Source: Shewanella xiamenensis (GTDB taxonomy: Bacteria > Pseudomonadota > Gammaproteobacteria > Enterobacterales > Shewanellaceae). Taken from it: a stretch of 64,000 nucleotides of DNA. The notes beneath the pieces are model-generated. The model was not told the origin of the DNA, did no database searches, and saw only the letters and a list, made by a program, of their open reading frames with translations. The stretch is from contig NZ_BMOP01000002.1 of assembly GCF_014647135.1 (NCBI RefSeq), forward strand, positions 124,001 to 188,000, given 5' to 3'. The position numbers were made by a program, and so were the translations under genes. Shown here in pieces: positions 18,076 to 27,177 of this stretch (the first letter of the stretch is position 1; each line of letters begins with the position of its first letter).

Positions 18076-19215
18076 TCAGTTCGTTTTCATATCACTTACC
18101 GATTGCAGCATCATGCGGCTTTCACGCTGAAACTGCGGCGCAAAATCACCAAACCACTTAGCAACCGTTTGGAACTGGTTGATAAACGCTTCCCTATCGC
18201 CCCGCTTTAATAGCTCTAATGCCTCGCGATAGTTATCCAAATAATCGCCAATCGCATGCTGGCTGTCCTGTTGGGCAAAAATAATATCGGCATAAAGCTC
18301 TGGGCTTTGGGCAAACAAGCGCCCTACCATGGCGAGCTCTAAGCGATAGATGGGCGAGCTAAATTGCAGCAGAGTTTCGATATCTGCTTCTTCTTTGCAA
18401 AGGTTTAAGCCATACACAAAGGTTGAGAAGTGGCGCATCGCCTGTACCAACTGCATCGCATTATCGTGGCGTTCAGGCTCGGCTTCGACAATTCGTGCGC
18501 CCCAAATCGTAATTTGCTCGAGTAACCATTGGTATTTATCCGCTTCGCGTCCATGACACACCACCACAACCTGCTTAGCTAAACTGCCAACATCTGGGCC
18601 AAACATAGGATGAAAGCCAACAACGGGTCCCTTGTGGGCAGCTAACATGGCATTCATCGGTTCAGTCTTGATAGAGGTTAAGTCGGCTAAAATACAGTCC
18701 TGTGGTAATTGGGTTAGTTTTGCACGGATAAGGTCGCAGGTGATGGCGATAGGCACAGTTACCAGTACCAATCCGGCATCAGCAAATAAGGTTTCCGCTT
18801 GCTGCCAGTCGTCTTTATCGAGCACTTTGACCTGATAACCCGAGAGCGACAGCATCTGTTGAAACAGTCCACCAAGCTGGCCTTTCCCGCCCACAATCAC
18901 AACTGAACCTAGGTCATTTTTCACTTGCTTAAAGCCGACATCCTTCTCATTGAGATAGGACTCACGCATCAAGCGGCGCAAAATATCTTCAATAAGTTGA
19001 GGCGCAATACCCATGGTTTTGGCTTCTTCGCGGCGTTTTGCCAGCATTGCGGCTTCACGTTGCGGCGCATAAATCGGCAGGCCTGCGGCATGCTTAACTG
19101 TGCCCACCTGCGCGACTAAATCTAGCCGTTTACGCAGTAAATGCAGCAATTGCTGGTCGACGCCGTCGATAAGGCCGCGAAGGTGTTCTAATTCAGTTGT
19201 GGTTTTTTCGTTCAT
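18076..19215 (-). CDS. tyrA: Chorismate mutase / prephenate dehydrogenase TyrA
   Basis: This 379-residue fused enzyme makes 4-hydroxyphenylpyruvate for tyrosine. The AroQ chorismate mutase domain covers about residues 1-90 ([31 protein letters not shown]). The NAD-dependent dehydrogenase follows, with the dinucleotide motif [11 protein letters not shown] (about 108-118) and the catalytic-His segment [12 protein letters not shown] (about 197-208). It matches E. coli TyrA over its whole length, with no extension like that on PheA in the same window. It lies 63 bases downstream of aroF in an aroF-tyrA operon. Feedback by Tyr is expected from the family. Confidence 0.96.
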   Translation of the reverse strand: MNEKTTTELEHLRGLIDGVDQQLLHLLRKRLDLVAQVGTVKHAAGLPIYAPQREAAMLAKRREEAKTMGIAPQLIEDILRRLMRESYLNEKDVGFKQVKNDLGSVVIVGGKGQLGGLFQQMLSLSGYQVKVLDKDDWQQAETLFADAGLVLVTVPIAITCDLIRAKLTQLPQDCILADLTSIKTEPMNAMLAAHKGPVVGFHPMFGPDVGSLAKQVVVVCHGREADKYQWLLEQITIWGARIVEAEPERHDNAMQLVQAMRHFSTFVYGLNLCKEEADIETLLQFSSPIYRLELAMVGRLFAQSPELYADIIFAQQDSQHAIGDYLDNYREALELLKRGDREAFINQFQTVAKWFGDFAPQFQRESRMMLQSVSDMKTN

Positions 19216-19278
19216 GTTATCGGTCCACTACCCACCTAAAAGGAAGGTGTTTAAACGTTAGGCACTTAAGATTTGCTC

Positions 19279-20370
19279 TCAAGCATTGGCCACTTTGAGC
19301 ATATCAAAACGCGTTGGCAATACCGAAGATAACTTCGATGCGCCCGCACGTAAAACGCTTTCGGTTTTTTCCCAATTAATACAGGAGTCTGTCACAGAAA
19401 CCCCGTAGGCCAATTCGCTTAATGGTTTATCACAACTTTGATTACCTTCGTTTAAATGACTTTCTAGCATCACGCCAATAATGGACTTATTGCCGTTGTA
19501 GATCTGCGCAAACACATCTTCACACACAGGGACTTGCCTGGTGTAATCCTTAGAGGAATTGCCATGACTGCAATCGATAATAAGGCGCGCATTGAGTTTG
19601 GCCTTATGTAGCTGCGCTTCACATTCAGCCACACTGGCCGCATCGTAGTTTGGTGTTACGCCGCCGCGCAGGATCACATGCCCATCGGGGTTTCCCGCCG
19701 TTTGCAACAGAGCGACTTGACCCTGTTGGTTAATCCCCATAAATCTGTGGCTGCTGGCCGCCGATTTAAGGGCATTAATTGCCACATCGAGCTTTCCATC
19801 TGTACCATTTTTAAAGCCAACGGGCATAGACAAACCCGACGCCATTTCCCTGTGGGTTTGCGATTCAGTCGTGCGAGCACCAATGGCCGACCAAGTCACT
19901 AGCTCCGAAATATATTGCGGACTGATAGGGTCGAGCGCTTCGGTGGCGACGGGCAGCTCAAGCTCTGCAAGCCAAATCATCAGCTCACGCGCCATCTTTA
20001 AGCCTTTTTCGACATCGAAGGATTCATCCATATCGGGGTCGTTAATCATCCCCTTCCAACCCACTGTGGTACGTGGCTTCTCAAAGTAGACTCGCATTAA
20101 GATGTAGAACTCATCGCTGAGTTCATCGTGTAACTTTTTAAGCTTTAAAGCGTATTCCTTGGCGGCATCGATATCATGGATAGAACAAGGTCCAGTGACG
20201 ATAAGCACGCGGTGATCGCGCTTATGGACAATATCCGCCACGGTTTTGCGTGCATTGAGGATATAACGATACGCGTGCTCAGAGAGTGGCAGAGTCGCTT
20301 TTAGCTCCTGCGGTGTAATAAGGACTTTCTCTGAACTGATGTGTACGTTATTGATCGTATCCTGTTGCAT
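19279..20370 (-). CDS. aroF: 3-deoxy-7-phosphoheptulonate synthase, type I-alpha (AroF-like)
   Basis: This 363-residue DAHP synthase condenses PEP and erythrose-4-phosphate at the entry to the shikimate pathway. Motifs: VTGPCSIHD with the metal Cys, EKPRTTVGWKG, IGARTTESQTHREMASG, GFKNGTDG and DCSHGNSSKDY with the metal His. Linkage to tyrA argues for the Tyr-sensitive isozyme AroF, but feedback specificity is not proved. A GTG at 20379 would add three residues, yet it lies within the AGGTGG ribosome site. The ATG at 20370 has the right spacing and gives MQQDTINNVHIS. Regulation by a TyrR-like protein is possible; see 20463-20490. Confidence 0.94.
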   Translation of the reverse strand: MQQDTINNVHISSEKVLITPQELKATLPLSEHAYRYILNARKTVADIVHKRDHRVLIVTGPCSIHDIDAAKEYALKLKKLHDELSDEFYILMRVYFEKPRTTVGWKGMINDPDMDESFDVEKGLKMARELMIWLAELELPVATEALDPISPQYISELVTWSAIGARTTESQTHREMASGLSMPVGFKNGTDGKLDVAINALKSAASSHRFMGINQQGQVALLQTAGNPDGHVILRGGVTPNYDAASVAECEAQLHKAKLNARLIIDCSHGNSSKDYTRQVPVCEDVFAQIYNGNKSIIGVMLESHLNEGNQSCDKPLSELAYGVSVTDSCINWEKTESVLRAGASKLSSVLPTRFDMLKVANA

Positions 20371-20462
20371 GCTTACCACCTAAAACTGAAGTCATATCCC
20401 CAGGTTATCAGGAGTCTGGATCTCAAACCGCTGGGGGAAGAATTAAATAGCCGAGGCCACCA

Positions 20463-20490
20463 TGTAATATCGTAATGATACACCATTACA
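20463..20490. promoter_or_regulatory. Palindromic site upstream of aroF (possible TyrR-type operator)
   Basis: TGTAAT at 20463-20468 and ATTACA at 20485-20490 form the outer arms of a 28-bp region, with an inner GTAATGATAC also showing dyad symmetry. E. coli TyrR boxes are TGTAAA-N6-TTTACA and control aroF-tyrA. The arms resemble the box but the spacing differs. It lies about 93 bases ahead of the aroF start. Confidence 0.3.
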
Positions 20491-20760
20491 ATAGGCGACC
20501 AATATGCCTATTAATTGGCAGAAGATCAAGGAAGAATTTAACAAATTCGGCATTTATACCAATCGCATTAGGACGTGTTAACGTTTCGATATTAGATTTT
20601 GTTCGTTCTGGCAAGCATGTGCTCGCGAAACGAGGAATGATGTGTAGTTATTCAACTCAAATGACGAGCGGCTCTTATAACAAGGCAAAGGCTTGAAGGC
20701 ACAGTGGCTCTCTGTCGAAAGCCTTAAACGCACGCGAAATCACTAAAATGGCAAACTTCA
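20491..20760. other. Non-coding stretch between rplS and aroF, possible repeat remnant
   Basis: No convincing gene is present; a 73-codon open frame on the plus strand has no family resemblance. From about 20553 the sequence (starting ATACCAATCGCATTAGG and including GTAGTTATTCAACTCAAATG) has the look of the short interspersed repeats common in Shewanella and Vibrio intergenic regions. This is from memory of their appearance and is weak. A similar start, ATACCAATCAGATTCACTC, occurs near 35959 between rseC and lepA. Confidence 0.25.
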
Positions 20761-20768
20761 GCCAACAA

Positions 20769-20791
20769 AAAACCGCCACTAGGGCGGTTTT
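20769..20791 (-). terminator. Terminator of the rpsP-rimM-trmD-rplS operon
   Basis: The stem AAAACCGCC (20769-20777) pairs with GGCGGTTTT (20783-20791). On the minus strand it is followed by a six-T run, 41 bases past the rplS stop. Confidence 0.9.
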
Positions 20792-20831
20792 CTGTGCGAA
20801 CACTACGTCTTGTTTTCTGTAGCGGGTACTA

Positions 20832-21185
20832 TTACTTAGTAGCCAGCTTTTCACGGATACGTGCAGATTTACCTGAACGGTCACGTAAGTAGTACAGTTT
20901 GGCACGACGAACGCGGCCACGACGCTTAACTTCAATGCTAGCGATCAGAGGGCTGTGCGTTTGGAATGCACGCTCAACACCTTCGCCATTAGAGATTTTA
21001 CGTACTGTGAATGCAGAGTGCAGGCCACGGTTACGTTTAGCAATTACAACGCCTTCGAAAGCCTGTAAACGCTCTTTATCACCTTCTTTAACACGAACCT
21101 GAACTACTACTGTATCACCAGCACCAAACGCAGGTACGTCTTGTTTCATTTGCTCATCGTTGAGCATTTTAATGATGTTGTTCAT
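20832..21185 (-). CDS. rplS: 50S ribosomal protein L19
   Basis: The 117-residue protein matches bL19 throughout: [20 protein letters not shown] at the start, [32 protein letters not shown] in the centre, and the basic [18 protein letters not shown] end. It sits at the 30S-50S interface. Last gene of the rpsP-rimM-trmD-rplS operon, 34 bases after trmD and followed by a terminator. Confidence 0.98.
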
Positions 21186-21219
21186 AACTTACTCCGTTCT
21201 AGAATTAACTGAGCTACGA

Positions 21220-21966
21220 CTAAGCATGCTTGTCCATTGCTTCAACGAACTGCGCTAAAAGAGTCGATTGTTCGTCAGTCAGAGCTAGATTTTCAAATAA
21301 TTCTGGCCGTCTTAGAAAAGTCCTACCAAGGCTTTGCTGCAAACGCCAGAGTCTAATTTGTTCGTGGTTGCCACTTAGCAGTACTGCAGGTACATCGAGT
21401 CCATCCAGACTTTCAGGGCGCGTGTAATGAGGACAGTCCAGTAAACCGTCGGAGAAAGAATCTTGCTCCGCCGAAGCTTGTTTTCCTAGCACGCCAGGAA
21501 CCAATCTCGATACTGCATCTATCAAGGTCATTGCGGGTAATTCGCCGCCCGAAAGCACGTAATCCCCAACCGACCATTCTTCATCCACTTCCGTTTGAAT
21601 GATGCGTTCATCAATACCTTCGTACCGACCACACACCAAAATCAACCGGGATGATTTAGCCAACTCAGTAACGCCTTGCTGATCCAGCTTGCGTCCTTGA
21701 GGTGACAAGTAAATCACCTTTGCCTCTTCGCCTGCTGCTGCTTTCGCAGCATGAATGGCATCGCGTAAGGGTTGCACCATCATCAACATACCAGGACCAC
21801 CGCCGTAAGGCCTGTCATCCACAGTACTGTGTCTATCATGGGTGAAATCGCGAGGATTCCACGTGTGCAACTCAAGCAGACCGTTTTTCACGGCACGACC
21901 CGTAACCCCAAAGTCTGTTACGGCACGAAACATGTCTGGGAACAGGGTAATTACCCCTAACCACAT
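21220..21966 (-). CDS. trmD: tRNA (guanine-37-N1)-methyltransferase TrmD
   Basis: This 248-residue SPOUT methyltransferase makes m1G37 in tRNAs, which prevents +1 frameshifting. The deep-knot AdoMet site is visible in [14 protein letters not shown] and [19 protein letters not shown], and the N-terminal [10 protein letters not shown] loop is present. Third gene of the ribosomal operon, directly after rimM (15-base gap). Confidence 0.98.
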   Translation of the reverse strand: MWLGVITLFPDMFRAVTDFGVTGRAVKNGLLELHTWNPRDFTHDRHSTVDDRPYGGGPGMLMMVQPLRDAIHAAKAAAGEEAKVIYLSPQGRKLDQQGVTELAKSSRLILVCGRYEGIDERIIQTEVDEEWSVGDYVLSGGELPAMTLIDAVSRLVPGVLGKQASAEQDSFSDGLLDCPHYTRPESLDGLDVPAVLLSGNHEQIRLWRLQQSLGRTFLRRPELFENLALTDEQSTLLAQFVEAMDKHA

Positions 21967-21981
21967 ATGTTGTACCTCGAC

Positions 21982-22512
21982 TTAAAAGTCAGGATCCCAA
22001 TCCACTAAAATCTGTTTACCTTGGACATCCACCTTCAAGATGAATTGCCCTGGGACAAAGGGAACCATACGTTCCACTTTGCCGAAACTATCTTTAGCGT
22101 TGGCCTTAACAAGTAGGACATCGTTCGAACCGGTTTCCACGATTTGATCGACAATCCCCATGTTATAGCCGGTAGTATTAATCACTTCACAACCGATAAG
22201 ATCACGCCAATAGAACTCGTCTTCTGGCAATGATTGCATCTGCTGCGGCAGGATACCAATTTCGCAATTGGTGAGCATTTGTGCTCGCTCCCGCGTGGTG
22301 ACACCTTCAAGTTCGGCCACAACGGCCTTGCCTTGGTAACGCCACTGAGTGACTTTTACTTCACGCCATTCGCCATTTTCTTTAATAAGCCAAGGCGAAT
22401 AATCAAAGATACCTTCAACAGAATCGGTATAGGCGGTGATTTTCAGCCAACCCTTAATGCCATGACAGGAGCCTAATTTCCCCAGTACGACTGGCTGTTG
22501 GTTACTGCTCAT
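21982..22512 (-). CDS. rimM: Ribosome maturation factor RimM
   Basis: This 176-residue protein has the N-terminal RimM beta-barrel ([18 protein letters not shown]...) and a C-terminal PRC-barrel domain ([31 protein letters not shown]). It assists maturation of the 30S head by binding S19. A TTG directly before the ATG at 22512 could extend the frame by one codon. The ATG is preferred and gives [10 protein letters not shown]. It lies 20 bases after rpsP. Confidence 0.96.
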   Translation of the reverse strand: MSSNQQPVVLGKLGSCHGIKGWLKITAYTDSVEGIFDYSPWLIKENGEWREVKVTQWRYQGKAVVAELEGVTTRERAQMLTNCEIGILPQQMQSLPEDEFYWRDLIGCEVINTTGYNMGIVDQIVETGSNDVLLVKANAKDSFGKVERMVPFVPGQFILKVDVQGKQILVDWDPDF

Positions 22513-22532
22513 CAATCTATACCTTAACGCTA

Positions 22533-22781
22533 TTAAGCAGCAGCTTTAGCGTCTTTAATCAATTTTGCTACGCGATCAGTTGTCGCAGCGCCGTTCGCAA
22601 CCCAGTGCTCAACGCGAGCTAGGTCTAAACGTAAAGTTTCTTCTTGGCCACGGGCCAATGGGTTGAAGAAACCAACACGCTCAATGAAACGACCGTCACG
22701 AGCGTTACGGCTGTCAGCAACAACGATGTTGTAAAATGGACGCTTTTTAGCGCCACCACGAGCTAAACGAATGGTAACCAT
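22533..22781 (-). CDS. rpsP: 30S ribosomal protein S16
   Basis: This 82-residue bS16 begins [25 protein letters not shown], the family signature. First gene of the rpsP-rimM-trmD-rplS operon. The 218-bp gap upstream to ffh should hold the promoter, and I see no clear terminator for ffh in it. Confidence 0.98.
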   Translation of the reverse strand: MVTIRLARGGAKKRPFYNIVVADSRNARDGRFIERVGFFNPLARGQEETLRLDLARVEHWVANGAATTDRVAKLIKDAKAAA

Positions 22782-22999
22782 GCGTTTTCAATCCTCTAAT
22801 GATTTGCTTGAAGCAAAAATAAAAACTGGAACCCCGTGTTCGCGAAGAGTCCCAGATAGAAAGCCGGAAGATTTTACCTGACTTTTCAACGAATGCAACC
22901 CAATCTGGCGATTATTAAACCTGCCATAGAATTGCCCGCCTCATTCCAAATACAATCAACCAACTGATAAGACATCAACTTTGATGAAAATCGTTGAGA

Positions 23000-24373
23000 T
23001 TAGCGCCCAGGAAATTTCATTCCGCCAGGCATCATACCGCGCATTCCACGCATCATCTTTTGCATGCCGCCCTTAGCCGACATTTTTTTCATCATTTTTT
23101 GCATTTGGGTAAACTGTTTCAATAAACGGTTTACATCTTGAATCTCAGTCCCCGAACCCGCAGCAATACGACGCTTACGTGAGCCCTTGATTAAATCAGG
23201 GTTTTTACGTTCTTTGGCTGTCATCGAATTGATGATCGCCTCCATTTGGCGAGTCATCTTACCATCTTGAATTTGCGCTAAAGCATCTGGCGGCAACTGA
23301 CCAACACCGGGCAGCTTTTCAATCATGCTCATCATGCCGCCCATGTTTTTCATTTGCTGCAGCTGTTCACGGAAGTCTTCGAGATCGAAACTACCGCCCT
23401 GCTTCACTTTGGAAGCCAGCTTCATCGCCTTTTCTTTATCGACGCCACGCTCCACTTCTTCAATAAGTGAGAGCACATCACCCATACCTAATATGCGTGA
23501 GGCGATACGGTCAGGATGGAAAGGTTCTAAGGCATCGGTCTTTTCACCCACACCCAAAAATTTAATTGGCTTGCCTGTGATGTGGCGAATCGATAATGCC
23601 GCACCGCCGCGCGCATCACCGTCGACCTTAGTTAAAATCACACCGGTGAGCGGCAGCGCTTCGTTAAAGGCTTTTGCCGTGTTCGCCGCGTCTTGACCTG
23701 TCATGGCATCAACCACGAACAGTGTCTCAATCGGTTTAACCGCCGCGTGCAGCGCCTTGATCTCATCCATCATAGCTTCATCGACGTGCAGACGACCCGC
23801 GGTGTCGAGAATTACTACATCGATAAATTTAAGTTTAGCGTGGGCAATGGCCGCCTTAGCGATATCGATTGGCTTTTGGCTCACGTCCGATGGGAAGAAC
23901 TCCACATCGACTTCGGTCGCTAAGGTCTCAAGCTGTTTAATCGCCGCTGGACGATAAACGTCAGCACTGACGACTAATACCGATTTTTTATGGCGCGTAC
24001 GCAGCAGCTTACCCAGTTTGGCAACGCTGGTTGTTTTACCCGCACCTTGCAGACCCGCCATCATCACCACGGCTGGCGGCTGAGTGGCTAAATCCAGAGC
24101 TTGGTTTGCCTCGCCCATGGATTTTTCAAGTTCACTTTGAACAATCTTAATAAAGGCTTGGCCAGGGCTTAGGCTTTTCGCCACTTCTTGGCCAACGGCA
24201 CGTTCTTTTACATTGTTAACGAATTCACGCACCACAGGCAGGGCAACATCGGCCTCCAGCAGCGCCATACGCACTTCGCGCAGGGTTTCCTTAACGTTTT
24301 CTTCGGTTAAGCGACCACGGCCACTGATATTTTTCAGCGTGCGTGACAGTCTGTCGGTTAGATTCTCAAACAT
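23000..24373 (-). CDS. ffh: Signal recognition particle protein Ffh
   Basis: This 457-residue SRP54 GTPase has an N domain (1-85), a G domain and a methionine-rich M domain (about 330-457). G-domain motifs: GLQGAGKTTSVAKL (about 106-119), DTAGRLHVDEAMM, TKVDGDARGGAALS and GVGEKTDALEPFHP. The M domain ends in Met/Gly-rich repeats (KMMKKMSAKGGMQKMMRGM) that bind 4.5S RNA and signal sequences. It delivers inner-membrane proteins with FtsY. It is divergent from ypjD, an arrangement also seen in E. coli. Confidence 0.98.
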   Translation of the reverse strand: MFENLTDRLSRTLKNISGRGRLTEENVKETLREVRMALLEADVALPVVREFVNNVKERAVGQEVAKSLSPGQAFIKIVQSELEKSMGEANQALDLATQPPAVVMMAGLQGAGKTTSVAKLGKLLRTRHKKSVLVVSADVYRPAAIKQLETLATEVDVEFFPSDVSQKPIDIAKAAIAHAKLKFIDVVILDTAGRLHVDEAMMDEIKALHAAVKPIETLFVVDAMTGQDAANTAKAFNEALPLTGVILTKVDGDARGGAALSIRHITGKPIKFLGVGEKTDALEPFHPDRIASRILGMGDVLSLIEEVERGVDKEKAMKLASKVKQGGSFDLEDFREQLQQMKNMGGMMSMIEKLPGVGQLPPDALAQIQDGKMTRQMEAIINSMTAKERKNPDLIKGSRKRRIAAGSGTEIQDVNRLLKQFTQMQKMMKKMSAKGGMQKMMRGMRGMMPGGMKFPGR

Positions 24374-24707
24374 CGTCCTGCTCTATACCTTTAAGGATCT
24401 CGATTAATGGGCAGTATTATAACCATGCGTGCGTATTATGCTACTGCTACGCCCCGGTTGCGTTAACTTAGGCATTTAATCTGCTACCACACTTATTTTG
24501 CGACTTGACGGCGACTATTTACACCTAACAATAAGAATCTGCTAAATTTTGCAACTTATGTCACTGCCCATTTGCTGATAGCTCATGCTATTCTAGGCAA
24601 AATATTGATCTGTATGCCCAGTTAAAACTCAAACAATCTGAAAATACGAGTTTCAAGTAGTTTGGGGATATAAGGCACCTTTAACAACACAAATAGGTTA
24701 ATTACCC
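24374..24707. promoter_or_regulatory. Divergent promoter region between ffh and ypjD
   Basis: This 334-bp gap has no gene. On the minus strand a perfect TATAAT (24416-24421) lies 43 bases ahead of ffh with only a weak -35 match 17 bp further up. The rest is AT-rich and should hold the ypjD promoter. No strong hairpin or known operator is visible. Confidence 0.4.
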
Positions 24708-25496
24708 ATGGTCATTTTTTCTGCCTCAGCCATGTTTTTTTATTGCATCGCATTGGTATTAGTGACAAGCCGGCTGTTCCATCCTGAAGGCCCTAATCGT
24801 AAAGCCGTTGCAGGTATCGCAGCGATTGCGGTGATTCTACACGCAGCCGCCCTCTCACAAGCGATATTTACCCCTGATGGACAAAACTTCAGCCTCACTA
24901 ATGTGATCTCGTTAGTGAACTGGATCATCGCCTTCACCTTTACCGTGATGATGTTTAGGCTAAAAGTGATTGTGGTTGTGCCCGTGGTTTATGCCTGTTC
25001 CGTGCTCTCTGTAGCCCTGCTCTGGTTATTGCCGCCTAAGTTTATTACTCACTTTGAGCTGTATCCTGAGGTCTTAGCGCACGTTGTGCTCTCTCTCATG
25101 GCATACAGCGCCCTGATGATCGCCGCCCTGTACGCGATTCAACTGGCGATGATCCAAAACAAGCTCAAAAAGAAACAACTCATGTTAAGCCCTAGCATCC
25201 CACCACTGATGACGGTAGAAAAACAGCTCTATCATCTTGTAATTATTGGGGTCATTTTACTGAGCTTATCCCTGGCCACAGGCTTTATCTTCCTCGATGA
25301 CATGTTTGCCGATGGCAAAGGCCATAAGGCGATTTTGTCAATTATCGCGTGGTTTGTGTATATCGCTATGCTGTGGCAGCAGTATTGGGTTGGCTGTAAG
25401 ATTCGCACCGCAGTCATTTACACTTTAACTGGTGCAACCTTGTTATCCTTAGCTTATTTTGGCGCTCGCATTGTCAAAGAATTAATTCTTAGTTAA
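24708..25496 (+). CDS. ypjD: YpjD-like inner-membrane protein (CcsA/cytochrome c assembly-type fold)
   Basis: This 262-residue protein has eight predicted membrane helices. It matches E. coli YpjD, a CcmC/CcsA-like protein, with the LSLMAYSALMIAALYAIQLAMI helix and a TGFIFLDDMFADGKGHKAILSIIAW region near residues 190-215. Despite the fold, it is not known to work in cytochrome c maturation. Its place between ffh and a CorC-type gene is conserved in gammaproteobacteria, and a link to magnesium or cation handling has been proposed on that basis. No signal peptide beyond the first helix. Confidence 0.85.
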   Translation: MVIFSASAMFFYCIALVLVTSRLFHPEGPNRKAVAGIAAIAVILHAAALSQAIFTPDGQNFSLTNVISLVNWIIAFTFTVMMFRLKVIVVVPVVYACSVLSVALLWLLPPKFITHFELYPEVLAHVVLSLMAYSALMIAALYAIQLAMIQNKLKKKQLMLSPSIPPLMTVEKQLYHLVIIGVILLSLSLATGFIFLDDMFADGKGHKAILSIIAWFVYIAMLWQQYWVGCKIRTAVIYTLTGATLLSLAYFGARIVKELILS

Positions 25497-25501
25497 TAAT
25501 T

Positions 25502-25540
25502 TCAAGTCAGCTTAGGTGCTTACTCGCTAAGCTGACTTGA
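25502..25540. repeat. Long inverted repeat between ypjD and the CorC-type gene
   Basis: CAAGTCAGCTTAG (25503-25515) is perfectly complementary to CTAAGCTGACTTG (25527-25539), with an 11-base loop. There is no T run on the plus side, so it is a poor terminator. It may slow transcription or stabilise the ypjD mRNA end. Confidence 0.6.
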
Positions 25541-25597
25541 CACCCCGTTTATTTCTCGGTATCAACTTAACCCTATCGGCCTAATTGGAGCCTATTT

Positions 25598-26869
25598 TTG
25601 GACGCTATATCGACAAGCGCACTCCTCATTTTCTTATTGGTGCTTATCCTTTTCTCTGCCTATTTTTCAGGTTCTGAAACCGCCATGATGACTCTTAATC
25701 GCTATCGATTAAGGCATCTCGCCTCAAATGGTCACAAAGGTGCCATTCGTGCCCTCAAGTTACTTGAACGTCCAGACCGCTTAATTGGCTTGATTTTGAT
25801 TGGTAACAACCTGGTTAATATTCTCGCTTCAGCCATCGCCACGATTATCGGAATGCGTCTGTGGGGCGATTTAGGGGTCGCGATTGCAACAGGGGTACTG
25901 ACATTGGTCGTGCTCGTCTTTGGTGAAGTCACACCTAAAACCATTGCCGCACTCAATCCTGAACGTATCGCCTTTCCATCAAGCTATTTACTTATCGCCC
26001 TATCGAAAGTATTTTCCTATGTCGTCACTAGCGTCAATTTTATCACCACGGGCATACTGCGCTTAGTGGGGATAAAGTCTATCAACAGCAGCGATGCATT
26101 AAGCAAGGAAGAACTTCGCACAGTCGTTCATGAAGCTGGCGCATTGATCCCCCAACGCCACCAAGAAATGTTGTTATCGATCCTAGACTTAGAAAAAGTC
26201 ACTGTTGAAGATATCATGGTGCCACGCTCGGATATCTATGCAATTAACGTCAATGATGACTTTAAGTATATCAATCGCCAAGTGATCCAAAGCCCACATA
26301 CTCGCGTGTTGGTTTACCGCGATACCATTGACGATGCTGTCGGCTTTATTCATCTGCGTGATGCGCTGCGCTTGCAATCAAAAGAGCAGTTCAGTAAATC
26401 CTCATTGCTGCGCGCAGTCAAAGAGCTCTACTTTATTCCTGAAGGCACACCACTCAATGTGCAATTAGCCAATTTTCAGCACAACAAAGAACGTATTGGC
26501 CTCGTCGTGGATGAATACGGTGACATCCAAGGACTGGTAACACTCGAAGATATCCTCGAAGAGATTGTCGGCGACTTCACTACTTCAATGTTACCAACCG
26601 CGAGTGAAGAGATTAACCAACAACAGGATGGCAGTTATTTGATTGATGCCAGTATCACCATCCGAGACTTGAACAAAGAGATGAAATGGGATTTTCCAAC
26701 CGATGGTCCTAAAACCCTCAATGGCCTGATTTTAGAGTATTTGGAGGACATCCCCTCCGAAAACACGAGCCTACGCCTTGCAGGCTACCCGCTAGAAGTC
26801 ATTGAAGTCGCTGACAATATGGTCAAAACAGTGCGTATCATTCCGCAGTATTATCAGTCTCAAAAGTAA
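25598..26869 (+). CDS. CNNM/CorC-family protein (HlyC/CorC type, YfjD-like)
   Basis: This 423-residue protein has a DUF21 membrane domain (about 1-190, four helices), two CBS domains (about 205-330; VPRSDIYAI, LVVDEYGDIQGLVTLEDILEEIVGDF) and a C-terminal CorC_HlyC domain (about 345-420). The family works in Mg2+/Co2+ resistance or Na+-Mg2+ exchange. The start codon is TTG at 25598, seven bases after GGAG, and gives MDAISTSALLIF, which lines up with the start of E. coli YfjD. No nearer ATG gives a full membrane domain. It follows ypjD in the same order as E. coli. Confidence 0.92.
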   Translation: MDAISTSALLIFLLVLILFSAYFSGSETAMMTLNRYRLRHLASNGHKGAIRALKLLERPDRLIGLILIGNNLVNILASAIATIIGMRLWGDLGVAIATGVLTLVVLVFGEVTPKTIAALNPERIAFPSSYLLIALSKVFSYVVTSVNFITTGILRLVGIKSINSSDALSKEELRTVVHEAGALIPQRHQEMLLSILDLEKVTVEDIMVPRSDIYAINVNDDFKYINRQVIQSPHTRVLVYRDTIDDAVGFIHLRDALRLQSKEQFSKSSLLRAVKELYFIPEGTPLNVQLANFQHNKERIGLVVDEYGDIQGLVTLEDILEEIVGDFTTSMLPTASEEINQQQDGSYLIDASITIRDLNKEMKWDFPTDGPKTLNGLILEYLEDIPSENTSLRLAGYPLEVIEVADNMVKTVRIIPQYYQSQK

Positions 26870-27177
26870 CTAGATTACCTCTCTACGCTAAATGCGTGGT
26901 TGATTTTATCTTTAGAAAATAGCTTAAAATTGAGCCAGTCTAGATTCCCCTATTAATCTCGATGGTGCATTTAAGCTATTACGTCTAACTTTTTGGTAAA
27001 CAACATCCTCACAGGGAGCAACAATTTAGATATGTCACACACTTTAGATGTGTACTCATAATCCACGGCCATTCCCACTGACAACAAAACATCCAAATGG
27101 GCACAATTAAAAAACTTGTTACTGCCTCAAATCTCTGATAAAAATCATCCTAAGTAGAAATAATCAAGGATGAAAAA
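26870..27177. other. Gap between the CorC-type gene and the AT-rich gene
   Basis: These 308 bases hold no intact gene. A broken short reading frame (27032-27157) is listed separately. AAGGA seven bases before ATG 27178 is the ribosome site of the next gene. I see no clear terminator for the CorC-type gene. Confidence 0.4.
27032..27157 (+). pseudogene. Possible broken short reading frame
   Basis: From ATG 27032 the frame reads MSHTLDVYS, meets TAA at 27059-27061, then continues open for 31 codons to TAG at 27155 (including TDNKTSKWAQLKNLLLPQ). The second part looks protein-like rather than random. It may be a gene remnant with one nonsense change, or chance. No family is recognised. Confidence 0.2.

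Noticed and set aside
20430-20464. A tyrosine leader peptide ahead of aroF on the minus strand
   Set aside because: The only short frame (MVASAI) has no Tyr codons, and no terminator/antiterminator pair follows.
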